A stretch of 9,548 bases of DNA, from assembly GCA_028290345.1 (NCBI GenBank), contig JAQGKB010000023.1, positions 1 through 9,548 of the forward strand, in the 5' to 3' direction. Position numbers and translations under genes: made by a program. The notes under the pieces were generated by a model. It made no database searches. It worked only from the letters and a program-made list of their open reading frames with translations, and had not been told where the DNA came from. This document shows, one piece after another, positions 1-8,200 of this stretch. The stretch comes from Hyphomicrobiales bacterium. Its GTDB lineage: Bacteria; Pseudomonadota; Alphaproteobacteria; Rhizobiales; Devosiaceae. Each line of letters starts with the position of its first letter. Position 1 is the first letter of the stretch.

Positions 1-125
1 TTCGCACCCTGCGTGTGGTTGGCAATGGTCACCGGCCCGTAGCGCCAGTAATTTGGGATTTGAGCCGCGAAGTTTTCGGCGGTGCAGTTGAGGCCAGGCA
101 CGAGCAGGAAGGGAGTCTGGGTCAT
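1..125 (-). CDS. Alpha/beta-hydrolase fold protein, N-terminal fragment
   Basis: This is the first 41 codons of a gene that continues past the left edge of the window. The protein starts MTQTPFLLVPGLNCTAENFA and continues with QIPNYWRYGPVTIANHTQGA. A hydrophobic strand (FLLVPG) followed by Gly-Leu-Asn at the oxyanion position, then an early Trp and a second strand (GPVTIANH), is the usual opening of alpha/beta-hydrolase proteins; the catalytic Ser-Asp-His residues would lie beyond the window. The substrate cannot be told. ATG at 125 is the only normal start nearby; the frame stays open upstream for at least 15 codons without another ATG, and no clear Shine-Dalgarno sequence precedes it. The gene is divergent from rimP and shares the 143-bp control region with it. 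Family assignment is by recognition of the N-terminus only. Confidence 0.72.
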   Translation of the reverse strand, partial: MTQTPFLLVPGLNCTAENFAAQIPNYWRYGPVTIANHTQGA

Positions 126-165
126 GACGCGGTGTTCGACTTGCAGAGGCTGGAAATCGCTACAC

Positions 166-194
166 TTGCACCGATCCGCCGAGCGCGCTATATA
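166..194 (+). promoter_or_regulatory. Sigma-70-type promoter of the rimP-nusA-infB operon
   Basis: TTGCAC at 166-171 and TATATA at 189-194 are separated by 17 bp, and a C precedes the -10 box, giving the CTATAT form common in alphaproteobacterial housekeeping promoters. Transcription would start near 200-202, leaving a leader of about 67 nt before the rimP ATG. No other convincing promoter lies between here and the end of infB, so this is the likely main promoter for the four-gene block. Assigned by pattern and position; no start-site data. Confidence 0.65.
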
Positions 195-205
195 GACCAC
201 ATCAT

Positions 206-224
206 CTCAGACAGTTTGTCAGAG
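206..224 (+). promoter_or_regulatory. rimP leader hairpin overlapping the terminator stem
   Basis: In the leader RNA, CTC (206-208) can pair with GAG (222-224) and GACA (210-213) with TGTC (217-220), closing a GTT loop, with one A-A mismatch (209/221). This 7-bp hairpin uses bases 221-224, which are also the foot of the 5' arm of the downstream terminator. The two structures therefore compete only at the terminator base. It could be a weak antiterminator or an independent protein-binding hairpin. The pairing is seen directly; a regulatory role is inference. Confidence 0.45.
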
Positions 225-252
225 TGGGAGCCGACCGGCCCCGCTCTTTTTT
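221..252 (+). terminator. Intrinsic terminator in the rimP 5' leader (attenuator)
   Basis: The 5' arm 221-232 pairs with the 3' arm 237-247 over 11 base pairs (one G-T pair) with a single bulged A at 229 and a GACC tetraloop, followed directly by six T (247-252) and then ATTT. This is a textbook intrinsic terminator. It lies between the operon promoter and the rimP ATG at 269, so it must be read through for rimP, nusA, ylxR and infB to be made. It could instead end transcription arriving from upstream, but the only upstream gene points the other way, which favours attenuation. A rimP-leader RNA family with a terminator in this position in alphaproteobacteria is known to me from the attenuator literature; I have not tested membership. 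Confidence 0.75.
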
Positions 253-268
253 ATTTCCTGAAGGGCTG

Positions 269-967
269 ATGAGTTTCGATCTGACTGAAAAACGCTACAT
301 CAAGGAAACCGGGCTCGAAGCGCGGATTTCCGCCATAGTCGAGCCGGTAGCCAACGATCTCGGCTATTCGCTGGTGCGCATCAAGGTGACGCAGGAGAAC
401 GGCTGCACGCTGCAGATCATGGCCGAGGATGCCAACGGGCACTTCGCCATCACCGATTGCGAGCGGCTGAGCAAGGATTTATCGCCGGTGCTCGACGTGG
501 AAGATCCGATCGACCGCGAGTATCACCTGGAAGTATCCTCGCCGGGCATCGACCGACCACTCGTGCGGGCCCGCGATTTTATCCGCTATATCGGCCATGA
601 GGCGCGGGTTGAACTGATCGACCTGATGGATGGGCGCAAGCGTTTTCGCGGCCCGATCGTTGCCGCTGACGAAGACACTTTCACCATCCGGCTGCCCGAG
701 GCACCGAAGGACACCGATCCGAATTTCCGCTTGCCGCTGGCCAACCTCGCCGAGGCCAAGCTCATCATGACCGACGCGCTGATGGACATGGCGCGCACGG
801 CTCAGGAAAGCGAAAATCCGCTCGATAATCCCGAGCTGGAAACCGAAGCAGATGACGACGACTTCGATAACGACCTCGAAGCGCTCAATGACGAGGACGA
901 GATCGACGATCTCGAGGACCTCGACGGCATTGAGGACGATGACGGCGACAAAATCGTCAAGAATTAA
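269..967 (+). CDS. rimP: Ribosome maturation factor RimP
   Basis: RimP binds the free 30S subunit in the cytoplasm and helps late assembly around ribosomal protein S12. The 232-residue product has the N-terminal alpha/beta domain (about 14-92, with the conserved LEVSSPGIDRPL at 87-98) and the C-terminal SH3-like domain (about 99-165). After residue 185 comes a long acidic tail: 23 of the 37 residues from 191 to 227 are Asp or Glu. The E. coli protein has about 150 residues, so most of the extra length is this tail. I chose ATG at 269 because AAGGG lies just before it (261-265, close spacing) and the protein then begins near the RYIKETGLEARI segment typical of rhizobial RimP. A longer GTG start at 224 would lie inside the leader terminator. 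First gene of the operon, 30 bp before nusA. Confidence 0.95.
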   Translation: MSFDLTEKRYIKETGLEARISAIVEPVANDLGYSLVRIKVTQENGCTLQIMAEDANGHFAITDCERLSKDLSPVLDVEDPIDREYHLEVSSPGIDRPLVRARDFIRYIGHEARVELIDLMDGRKRFRGPIVAADEDTFTIRLPEAPKDTDPNFRLPLANLAEAKLIMTDALMDMARTAQESENPLDNPELETEADDDDFDNDLEALNDEDEIDDLEDLDGIEDDDGDKIVKN

Positions 968-997
968 GTTTTAGTGCTCTAGAGGAGACAGACGAAC

Positions 998-2596
998 ATG
1001 GCCGTTAGCGCGAACCGACTTGAGCTGCTGCAGATCGCAGACGCTGTTGCCCGCGAGAAATCGATCGATCGCACGGTAGTGATCGAATCGATGCAGGACG
1101 CCATTGAGAAGGCCGCCCGCACGCGCTATGGCGCCGAAACCGAAGTGCGCGCCGAGATCAATCCGCGCTCCGGCGAGTTGCGGCTGTGGCGCCTGCTCGA
1201 GGTTGTCGAAACCGTCGAAGAGCCCGGCCGGCAGATCGAACTCAAGCACGCCCAATCGAAGAATGGCGCGGCCAAGATCGGCGATTTCGTCACCGAGCCG
1301 CTGCCGCCGATCGATTTTTCCCGCATCGCCGCCCAATCGGCCAAGCAAGTGATCGTGCAGAAGGTGCGCGACGCCGAACGGGATCGCATGTTCGAGGAAT
1401 ATTCCGGCCGCATCGGCGAAATCGTCAACGGCACCGTGAAGCGCGTCGAATACGGCAACGTCATCGTTGACCTCGGGCGTGGCGAAGCCATCATCCGCCG
1501 CGACGAACTGATCCCGCGCGAAATGTACCGCTATGGCGACCGCGTCCGCGCTTATGTCTACGACGTGCGCCGCGAGCAGCGCGGCCCGCAGATTTTCCTT
1601 TCCCGCACGCATCCGCAGTTCATGGCGAAGCTCTTCATGCAGGAAGTGCCGGAGATCTATGACGGCATCATCACCATCCGCTCGATCGCCCGCGATCCGG
1701 GCAGCCGTGCCAAGATCGCGGTGACCTCTTCGGACAGTTCCATCGATCCGGTCGGCGCCTGCGTCGGCATGCGCGGTTCGCGCGTGCAGGCAGTGGTTGC
1801 CGAACTGCAGGGCGAAAAGATCGACATCATTCCGTGGACCGACAACATCGCCGACCTCGTGGTTTCGGCGCTGCAGCCGGCCGATGTCGCGAAGGTCGTG
1901 CTCGACGAGCAGGCCGAGCGCATCGAAGTGGTGGTGCCGGACGAGCAGTTGTCGCTCGCCATCGGCCGCCGCGGCCAGAACGTGCGCCTCGCCAGCCAAC
2001 TCATCGGGTGGGATATCGATATCCTGACCGAGCAGGAAGAGAGCGAGCGCCGGCAGAAAGAGTTCACCGAAAGGTCGGCTCTTTTCATGCAGGCCCTTGA
2101 TGTTGACGAGATGGTTGCCCAACTATTGGCTTCGGAAGGTTTTTCCTCGGTCGAGGAACTGGCCTACATCGAAGTCTCCGAAATCGCCTCCATCCAGGGG
2201 TTCGACGAGGAGACCGCCTCCGAAATCCAGCAACGCGCCGTCGACTACCTGGCGGCCATCGACCGCGCCCACGACGAAGAGCGCAAGGCGCTTGGCGTCG
2301 AGGACGAACTCTACGAAATTCCGGGCCTCACCGCCGCAATGCTGGTGGCGCTCGGCAAGGACGGCATCAAGACCATCGATGATTTCGCCGGCAATGCCGC
2401 CGACGATCTGGTCGGCTGGTCGGAACGCAAGGACGGCGAAACCAAGCGTTTCGACGGCACCTTCAAGAATTTCCCGGTGAGCCGCGAGGAAGCCGAGGAC
2501 ATGATCATGCAGGCCCGCCTCAAGGCCGGCTGGATCACCGAGGCCGAATTGGGCACCCCCGCCGCCGAAGCAGGTTCGGAGGCGGAGCCGGCTTGA
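998..2596 (+). CDS. nusA: Transcription termination/antitermination factor NusA
   Basis: NusA rides on RNA polymerase and promotes pausing and hairpin-dependent termination, and takes part in antitermination on rRNA operons. The 532-residue protein has the N-terminal polymerase-binding domain (1-125), an S1 domain (about 137-203), KH1 (about 230-300, GMRG at 257-260, ending in GEKIDIIPW), KH2 (about 305-345, GRRG at 323-326) and two C-terminal helix-hairpin-helix repeats (about 365-425 and 438-510), as in E. coli; Gram-positive NusA lacks the repeats. It ends in a short Ala/Glu-rich tail. The start has a strong Shine-Dalgarno sequence, GAGGAG at 982-987. In E. coli NusA represses its own operon through leader termination; the terminator upstream of rimP makes a similar loop plausible here, but that is inference. 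The ylxR start is 22 bp downstream. Confidence 0.97.
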   Translation: MAVSANRLELLQIADAVAREKSIDRTVVIESMQDAIEKAARTRYGAETEVRAEINPRSGELRLWRLLEVVETVEEPGRQIELKHAQSKNGAAKIGDFVTEPLPPIDFSRIAAQSAKQVIVQKVRDAERDRMFEEYSGRIGEIVNGTVKRVEYGNVIVDLGRGEAIIRRDELIPREMYRYGDRVRAYVYDVRREQRGPQIFLSRTHPQFMAKLFMQEVPEIYDGIITIRSIARDPGSRAKIAVTSSDSSIDPVGACVGMRGSRVQAVVAELQGEKIDIIPWTDNIADLVVSALQPADVAKVVLDEQAERIEVVVPDEQLSLAIGRRGQNVRLASQLIGWDIDILTEQEESERRQKEFTERSALFMQALDVDEMVAQLLASEGFSSVEELAYIEVSEIASIQGFDEETASEIQQRAVDYLAAIDRAHDEERKALGVEDELYEIPGLTAAMLVALGKDGIKTIDDFAGNAADDLVGWSERKDGETKRFDGTFKNFPVSREEAEDMIMQARLKAGWITEAELGTPAAEAGSEAEPA

Positions 2597-2618
2597 GACC
2601 GGTCCGGGGGGTCGCCCG

Positions 2619-3245
2619 ATGCCCCGCAAGGAAGAATTGGTCCGCGAATGCGCGCTGACGCGTGAGCAAAAGCCGGTTGCGGACCTATTACGTTTTGTCG
2701 TCAGCCCCGACGGCCAATTGGTGCCCGATATCGACGCCAAGGCCGAGGGGCGCGGAGTCTGGATCACGCTTTCGCAAGAATCTGTGGCCCAGGCCGTCAA
2801 GAAGAAGGCTTTCGCTAAAAGCCTCAAGAGCGCAATCAGCGTGCCGGACGATCTTGCCGAACTGGCCCGGACAAGGCTAGAACAGCGGCTCTTCGGGGCG
2901 CTGGGCATGGCGCGCAAGGCCAGCCAGATCGTGACGGGCGCAACAAAGGTTCGCGCCGCCATCGAAAAAGGCGAGGTTCTTGCGCTGCTTACTGCAAACG
3001 ATGCTGCCGCCGATGGGCGCGGCAAGATGCTTTCGGCCCTCAAGGGCTATGGATATGCCGCCGAGGAGGCGGGACTAAAGAGGCCAGAGGTGCCGCATTT
3101 CGAATTGCTCAGTTCGGAGCAATTGGGTTTGGCACTTGGCCTTGAAAATGTGATACATGCTGCCCTCGTCAAAGGGGCAGCAGCACAATCGGCGCTGGCG
3201 CGGGCTGAAAGGCTTGCCCGGTACATCGCTGTTCAGCAGCAATAG
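2619..3245 (+). CDS. ylxR: RNA-binding protein, YlxR (DUF448) domain fused to L7Ae-like domain
   Basis: This 208-residue protein joins two small RNA-binding domains. Residues 1-80 are a YlxR domain: the pattern R-x-C-x3-R-x3-K...LLRFV falls at 9-27, followed by the conserved GRGVWI at 44-49. Residues 90-185 resemble the ribosomal L7Ae/eL8 (YlxQ-like) fold, with LFGALGMARKA (91-101) and an ALLTANDAA strand (122-130). In Firmicutes the two domains are separate neighbouring genes, ylxR and ylxQ, between nusA and infB; the fusion in the same place is common in alphaproteobacteria. Its precise job is not established; YlxR has been linked to RNA binding and regulation of RNase P activity or gene expression in other bacteria. 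ATG at 2619 follows a G-run (2606-2611), and no in-frame start lies closer to the nusA stop. Cotranscribed, 22 bp before infB. Confidence 0.9.
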   Translation: MPRKEELVRECALTREQKPVADLLRFVVSPDGQLVPDIDAKAEGRGVWITLSQESVAQAVKKKAFAKSLKSAISVPDDLAELARTRLEQRLFGALGMARKASQIVTGATKVRAAIEKGEVLALLTANDAAADGRGKMLSALKGYGYAAEEAGLKRPEVPHFELLSSEQLGLALGLENVIHAALVKGAAAQSALARAERLARYIAVQQQ

Positions 3246-3267
3246 TTGAAGAAGAGACGCACGCTAC

Positions 3268-5928
3268 ATGGCTGATAACGACGACAAGCTCGACGACAAT
3301 GCAGGCGCTGGCAAGAAGACGCTGACGCTCAAGGGTGGCCCCGCCTTCGGAGCCCGCCCCGGCATGTCGCGCACTTCGCGCACTGTCGTCGTTGAAAAAC
3401 GCACGCGGCGGATCGGATCGCCGGGCGCTCCTGGCGCTCCCAACGCGCCAACCAATCCCACGCCCCGGCCGCCTTCGCTGCAAACACCATCGCCGCAGGC
3501 GCCGCGTCCGCAATTCCGCCAGCAGAATACCGGCCGTCCCTCGAGCGGGCTGACCTCGAACGAGGCCAGTGCCCGTGAACGCGCCCTGCGCGAAGCCGGA
3601 GCCCGCCAGGCAGAAGAGCAGGCTCGCGCCGCTGCCGACGAACGCCGCCGCGCCGAGGAAGATACCCGCCGCCGCGCCATTCGCGAGGCCGAGGAGCGCG
3701 CCCGTCTCGAAGCCGAGGCTGCCGCGAACCCGCCGCCAGCTGCTGCGCCCGTTGCTACGCCTGCGGTCGCCGAGGCCGATCTTTCATCGGTACCGCCGGC
3801 CGTCCGGCCGCGCCCGGCCGATACGCGCCGTCCCGCTGCTGCCGCACCGCGTCCGCAGGCCGGTCCGGCCGTTGTCGATATTCCGCCGGCGCCGCCGAGC
3901 GAGGCCGATGGGCGTCGTGCCCGTTCCGCCCCGCCGGCAACCTCCGCGCGGCCGATCGTTGGCGCCGCCGAACTTGAAAATGCTCGCCGTGCTTCGCGCG
4001 CTGCGCCGGAACGTCCGGCCAAGCGTGCCGGCGAGGAAGTCAATCTGCGTGGTCGCCTGACGGTGACCAATGCCGGGGTCGATAGCGACCGCGACAAGGG
4101 CCCGTCGCTGGCCGCCATGCGCCGCCGTCGAGACAAGCAGCGTGGCAAGGTGGTTGCCGCGCCGGCAAAGCTCGCACGCGAAGTGATCATTCCGGAAGCC
4201 ATTACGGTGCAGGAACTGGCCAACCGCATGTCCGAACGGGCTGTGGTGGTGATCAAGATGCTCATGGCGCAAGACATGATGGTCAAGATCAACGACATCA
4301 TCGATGCCGATACCGCCGAACTGATCGCGACCGAACTGGGCCACACCGTCAAGCGCGTTTCTGACGCCGACGTTGAGGAAGGCCTCTATGACGACGTCGC
4401 CGACGATCGCGCCGAGGATATGACCTCGCGTGCTCCGGTCGTGACCATCATGGGCCACGTCGATCACGGCAAGACGTCATTGCTCGATGCCATTCGCGAA
4501 GCCAATGTGGTGGCGGGCGAAGCCGGCGGCATCACCCAGCATATCGGCGCTTACCAGGTCGAGAAGAACGGTCACAAGATCACCTTCCTCGACACCCCGG
4601 GCCACGAGGCGTTCACCGCCATGCGTGCCCGCGGCGCCCAGGCGACCGATATTGCGATCCTTGTGGTTGCGGCCGATGACGGCGTCATGCCGCAGACCAT
4701 CGAATCCATCAAGCACGCCAAGGCGGCCGGGGTACCGATCATCGTGGCCATCAACAAGATGGACAAGCACGATGCCGATCCCACCCGGGTCCGCACCGAG
4801 CTGCTGCAGCACGAAGTGTTCGTCGAATCGATGGGCGGCGACGTGCTGGACGTTGAGGTTTCCGCCACCAAGCGCATGAACCTCGACAAGCTGCTCGAGA
4901 CCATCCTGCTGCTGGCCGAAGTGCTCGAACTGCAGGTCAACCGGGGCGGCCGTGCCGAAGGCCTGGTCATCGAAGCCAAGCTTGATCGCGGCCGCGGTGC
5001 GGTGGCGACGGCGCTGGTACAGCGTGGCACGCTGGCCGTTGGCGATATCGTGGTGGCCGGTTCCGAATGGGCCCGTGTCCGCGCGCTGATCAACGACCAG
5101 GGCGAGCAGATCAAGACCGCCGGTCCTTCGACTCCGGTCGAAGTCCTGGGCTTTACCGGCGTGCCGGATGCCGGCGACCGCTTCTCAGTGGTCGAGTCCG
5201 AAGCCCGTGCCCGTGAAATCACCACCTACCGCCAGCGCCTCGTGCGCGAAAAGGTGGCCGGTGGCGGCGCGACTTCGCTCGAGCAGATGATGAACCAGCT
5301 CAAGGCGTCTGGCATTGCCAAATTCCCGCTGATCATCAAGGGCGACGTGCAGGGTTCGGTCGAAGCCATCAATTCTTCGCTGAACAAGCTTTCGACCGAT
5401 GAAGTCTCGGCGCAGATCCTGATGTCGGGTGTTGGCGGGATTTCCGAATCCGACGTGACGCTGGCGACGGCGTCCGGCGCCATCATCATCGGCTTCAACG
5501 TCCGCGCCAACAAGCAGGCCGCCGATCTGGCGGTCCGCGAGGGCATCGAAATCCGCTATTACAACATCATCTACGACCTCGTGGATGACGTGAAATCGGC
5601 GATGTCGGGCCTATTGTCGCCGGAACGGCGCGAAACCTTCATCGGCAATGCCGAAATCCTCGAAGTGTTCACCATCACCAAGGTGGGCAAGGTTGCGGGT
5701 TGCCGGGTTACCGAAGGCATGGTCGAGCGCGGCGCCGGCGTGCGCCTCATCCGCGACAACGTGGTGGTGCACGAGGGCAAGCTGTCGACGCTCAAGCGCT
5801 TCAAGGACGAAGTCAAGGAAGTGCAAGTCGGCCAGGAATGCGGCATGGCCTTCGAGAAATACGAAGACATGCGCGTCGGCGACGTGATCGAATGCTTCCG
5901 CGTCGAGAGCGTGAAGCGCTCGCTGTAA
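3268..5928 (+). CDS. infB: Translation initiation factor IF-2
   Basis: IF2 is the GTPase that places fMet-tRNA on the 30S subunit and drives 50S joining. The 886-residue protein starts with about 300 low-complexity residues: a Pro/Gly stretch (50-82), a charged Arg/Glu/Ala helix-like segment (98-152) and Pro/Ala/Arg-rich sequence to about 255. An IF2_N-type domain follows (about 303-365). The G domain carries G1 GHVDHGKT (396-403), the switch I Gly-Gly-Ile-Thr (420-423), G3 DTPG (442-445), G4 NKMD (496-499) and G5 SAT (532-534). Domains II and III and the fMet-tRNA-binding domain follow to the C-terminus, including the conserved KGDVQGSVEA (691-700). All motifs are intact and the length fits alphaproteobacterial IF2. 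The ribosome-binding site is a loose purine stretch (3249-3257). Last gene of the block; a terminator begins 28 bp after its stop. Confidence 0.98.
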   Translation: MADNDDKLDDNAGAGKKTLTLKGGPAFGARPGMSRTSRTVVVEKRTRRIGSPGAPGAPNAPTNPTPRPPSLQTPSPQAPRPQFRQQNTGRPSSGLTSNEASARERALREAGARQAEEQARAAADERRRAEEDTRRRAIREAEERARLEAEAAANPPPAAAPVATPAVAEADLSSVPPAVRPRPADTRRPAAAAPRPQAGPAVVDIPPAPPSEADGRRARSAPPATSARPIVGAAELENARRASRAAPERPAKRAGEEVNLRGRLTVTNAGVDSDRDKGPSLAAMRRRRDKQRGKVVAAPAKLAREVIIPEAITVQELANRMSERAVVVIKMLMAQDMMVKINDIIDADTAELIATELGHTVKRVSDADVEEGLYDDVADDRAEDMTSRAPVVTIMGHVDHGKTSLLDAIREANVVAGEAGGITQHIGAYQVEKNGHKITFLDTPGHEAFTAMRARGAQATDIAILVVAADDGVMPQTIESIKHAKAAGVPIIVAINKMDKHDADPTRVRTELLQHEVFVESMGGDVLDVEVSATKRMNLDKLLETILLLAEVLELQVNRGGRAEGLVIEAKLDRGRGAVATALVQRGTLAVGDIVVAGSEWARVRALINDQGEQIKTAGPSTPVEVLGFTGVPDAGDRFSVVESEARAREITTYRQRLVREKVAGGGATSLEQMMNQLKASGIAKFPLIIKGDVQGSVEAINSSLNKLSTDEVSAQILMSGVGGISESDVTLATASGAIIIGFNVRANKQAADLAVREGIEIRYYNIIYDLVDDVKSAMSGLLSPERRETFIGNAEILEVFTITKVGKVAGCRVTEGMVERGAGVRLIRDNVVVHEGKLSTLKRFKDEVKEVQVGQECGMAFEKYEDMRVGDVIECFRVESVKRSL

Positions 5929-5955
5929 GGGCAGACATGCACGCCACTTGCCATC

Positions 5956-5988
5956 AGGCCCGGGTCAAAAGCCCGGGCCTTTGCTTTT
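5956..5988 (+). terminator. Intrinsic terminator after infB
   Basis: A perfect 9-bp GC-rich stem (AGGCCCGGG at 5956-5964 with CCCGGGCCT at 5972-5980) closes a 7-nt loop and runs into TTTGCTTTT. The broken T-run suggests that termination may be incomplete. It lies 28 bp after the infB stop and before the transporter start, marking the end of the rimP-infB transcript. Confidence 0.8.
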
Positions 5989-5990
5989 GC

Positions 5991-5994
5991 GGAG
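5991..5994 (+). promoter_or_regulatory. Ribosome-binding site deciding the transporter start
   Basis: GGAG at 5991-5994 sits 7 nt before ATG 6002. An in-frame ATG at 5948 would place the first 18 codons across the infB terminator hairpin and lacks a comparable site, so 6002 is preferred. Confidence 0.55.
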
Positions 5995-6001
5995 CCCACC
6001 G

Positions 6002-7879
<1,878 letters not shown>

Positions 7880-7948
7880 GGTCAGAACCCCACGAGGGGG
7901 CGGGTAGAAGCGACCGCAAGTGGCTCGATTAGATCCCCATCCCATCAT

Positions 7949-8040
7949 TCGTCATCCTCGGGCTCGACCCGAGGACCCAGGCTGGTGGCAATCCCCACCG
8001 CATGCAGTCTGGGCCCTCGCGTCGAGCGCGAGGGTGACGA
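7949..8040. repeat. Intergenic palindromic repeat element, two mirrored hairpins
   Basis: Two 32-bp arms (7949-7980 and 8009-8040) are inverted repeats matching at 28 of 32 positions. Each arm is also a hairpin of its own: an 8-bp stem with a 5-nt loop at 7955-7975 and another at 8014-8034. The 28-bp centre has a smaller hairpin, GGTGG (7984-7988) with CCACC (7995-7999). The outer ends read TCGTCATCC and GGTGACGA. I recall similar CGTCATCCTCGGG-type repeats scattered between genes in many alphaproteobacteria, so this is probably one copy of a dispersed family, but copy number cannot be judged from one window. Confidence 0.8.
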
Positions 8041-8087
8041 GCGGTGGGGGAGGAGCCCTCAGTGGGCGGTGCGCAGGCCAGAAATGA

Positions 8088-8134
8088 GCCCTCATGGTGA
8101 GGTGGGAGCATAGCGACCCTCGAACCACGAGGGC
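8088..8134. repeat. Second intergenic palindromic repeat (long imperfect stem-loop)
   Basis: GCCCTC (8088-8093) pairs with GAGGGC (8129-8134), TGGT (8095-8098) with ACCA (8124-8127), and GAGG (8099-8102) with CCTC (8118-8121), with an A-C mismatch and a two-base bulge; the apical loop is about 15 nt. No T-run follows, so it is not a typical terminator. Its style (a CCTCATGGTGAGG-like half and a CCTCGAACCACGAGG-like half) matches repeats I recall between genes in Hyphomicrobiales. It has a different sequence from the element at 7949-8040. Confidence 0.65.
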
Positions 8135-8165
8135 GGGCGCAGGTCCCCCGCCCAGCACCCAACCA

Positions 8166-8194
8166 TTGACCTTCGCCCGGCAAACCCCTAATTC
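8166..8194 (+). promoter_or_regulatory. Candidate rbfA promoter
   Basis: TTGACC at 8166-8171 is a good -35 box; 17 bp later TAATTC (8189-8194) is a poor -10 box. A start 6-7 nt beyond the -10 would fall on or next to the rbfA ATG at 8201. Position and the need for a promoter after a terminator and a repeat cluster support it; the weak -10 argues for caution. Confidence 0.35.
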
Positions 8195-8200
8195 CCCGCA

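Larger units (their letters stand above)
7880..8200. other. Gene-free, repeat-rich interval between the transporter and rbfA
   Basis: These 321 bp hold no credible gene. They contain two structured repeat elements (7949-8040 and 8088-8134), linked by GC-rich sequence, and a candidate rbfA promoter close to the right end. GAGCCCTCA occurs twice (8053-8061 and 8086-8094), and a CACGAGGG-containing stretch near 7891 resembles the end of the second element (8127-8133), perhaps a degraded copy. None of the hairpins is followed by a T-run, so no intrinsic terminator for the transporter gene is evident. Confidence 0.7.

Noticed and set aside
224..268. GTG at 224 as an in-frame, longer start for rimP
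   Set aside because: It lies inside the leader terminator stem, has no ribosome-binding site, and adds 15 residues not expected in RimP; ATG 269 fits the family.
15..269. 84-codon plus-strand frame at the left edge
   Set aside because: It runs over the antisense of the hydrolase gene, the promoter and the leader; its product resembles no protein I know.
971..2122. 383-codon minus-strand frame opposite nusA
   Set aside because: A typical high-GC antisense shadow; the plus strand encodes NusA with every motif intact.
3264..4352. 362-codon minus-strand frame opposite the 5' part of infB
   Set aside because: Ser/Ala/Arg-rich shadow of the low-complexity IF2 N-terminus, with no recognisable domain.
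5948..6001. ATG at 5948 as the transporter start
   Set aside because: The first 18 codons would cross the infB terminator; ATG 6002 has GGAG at the right spacing.
7949..8134. CRISPR array or attachment site
   Set aside because: Only two unrelated palindromic elements, no regular direct repeats or spacers, and no integrase or cas gene nearby.
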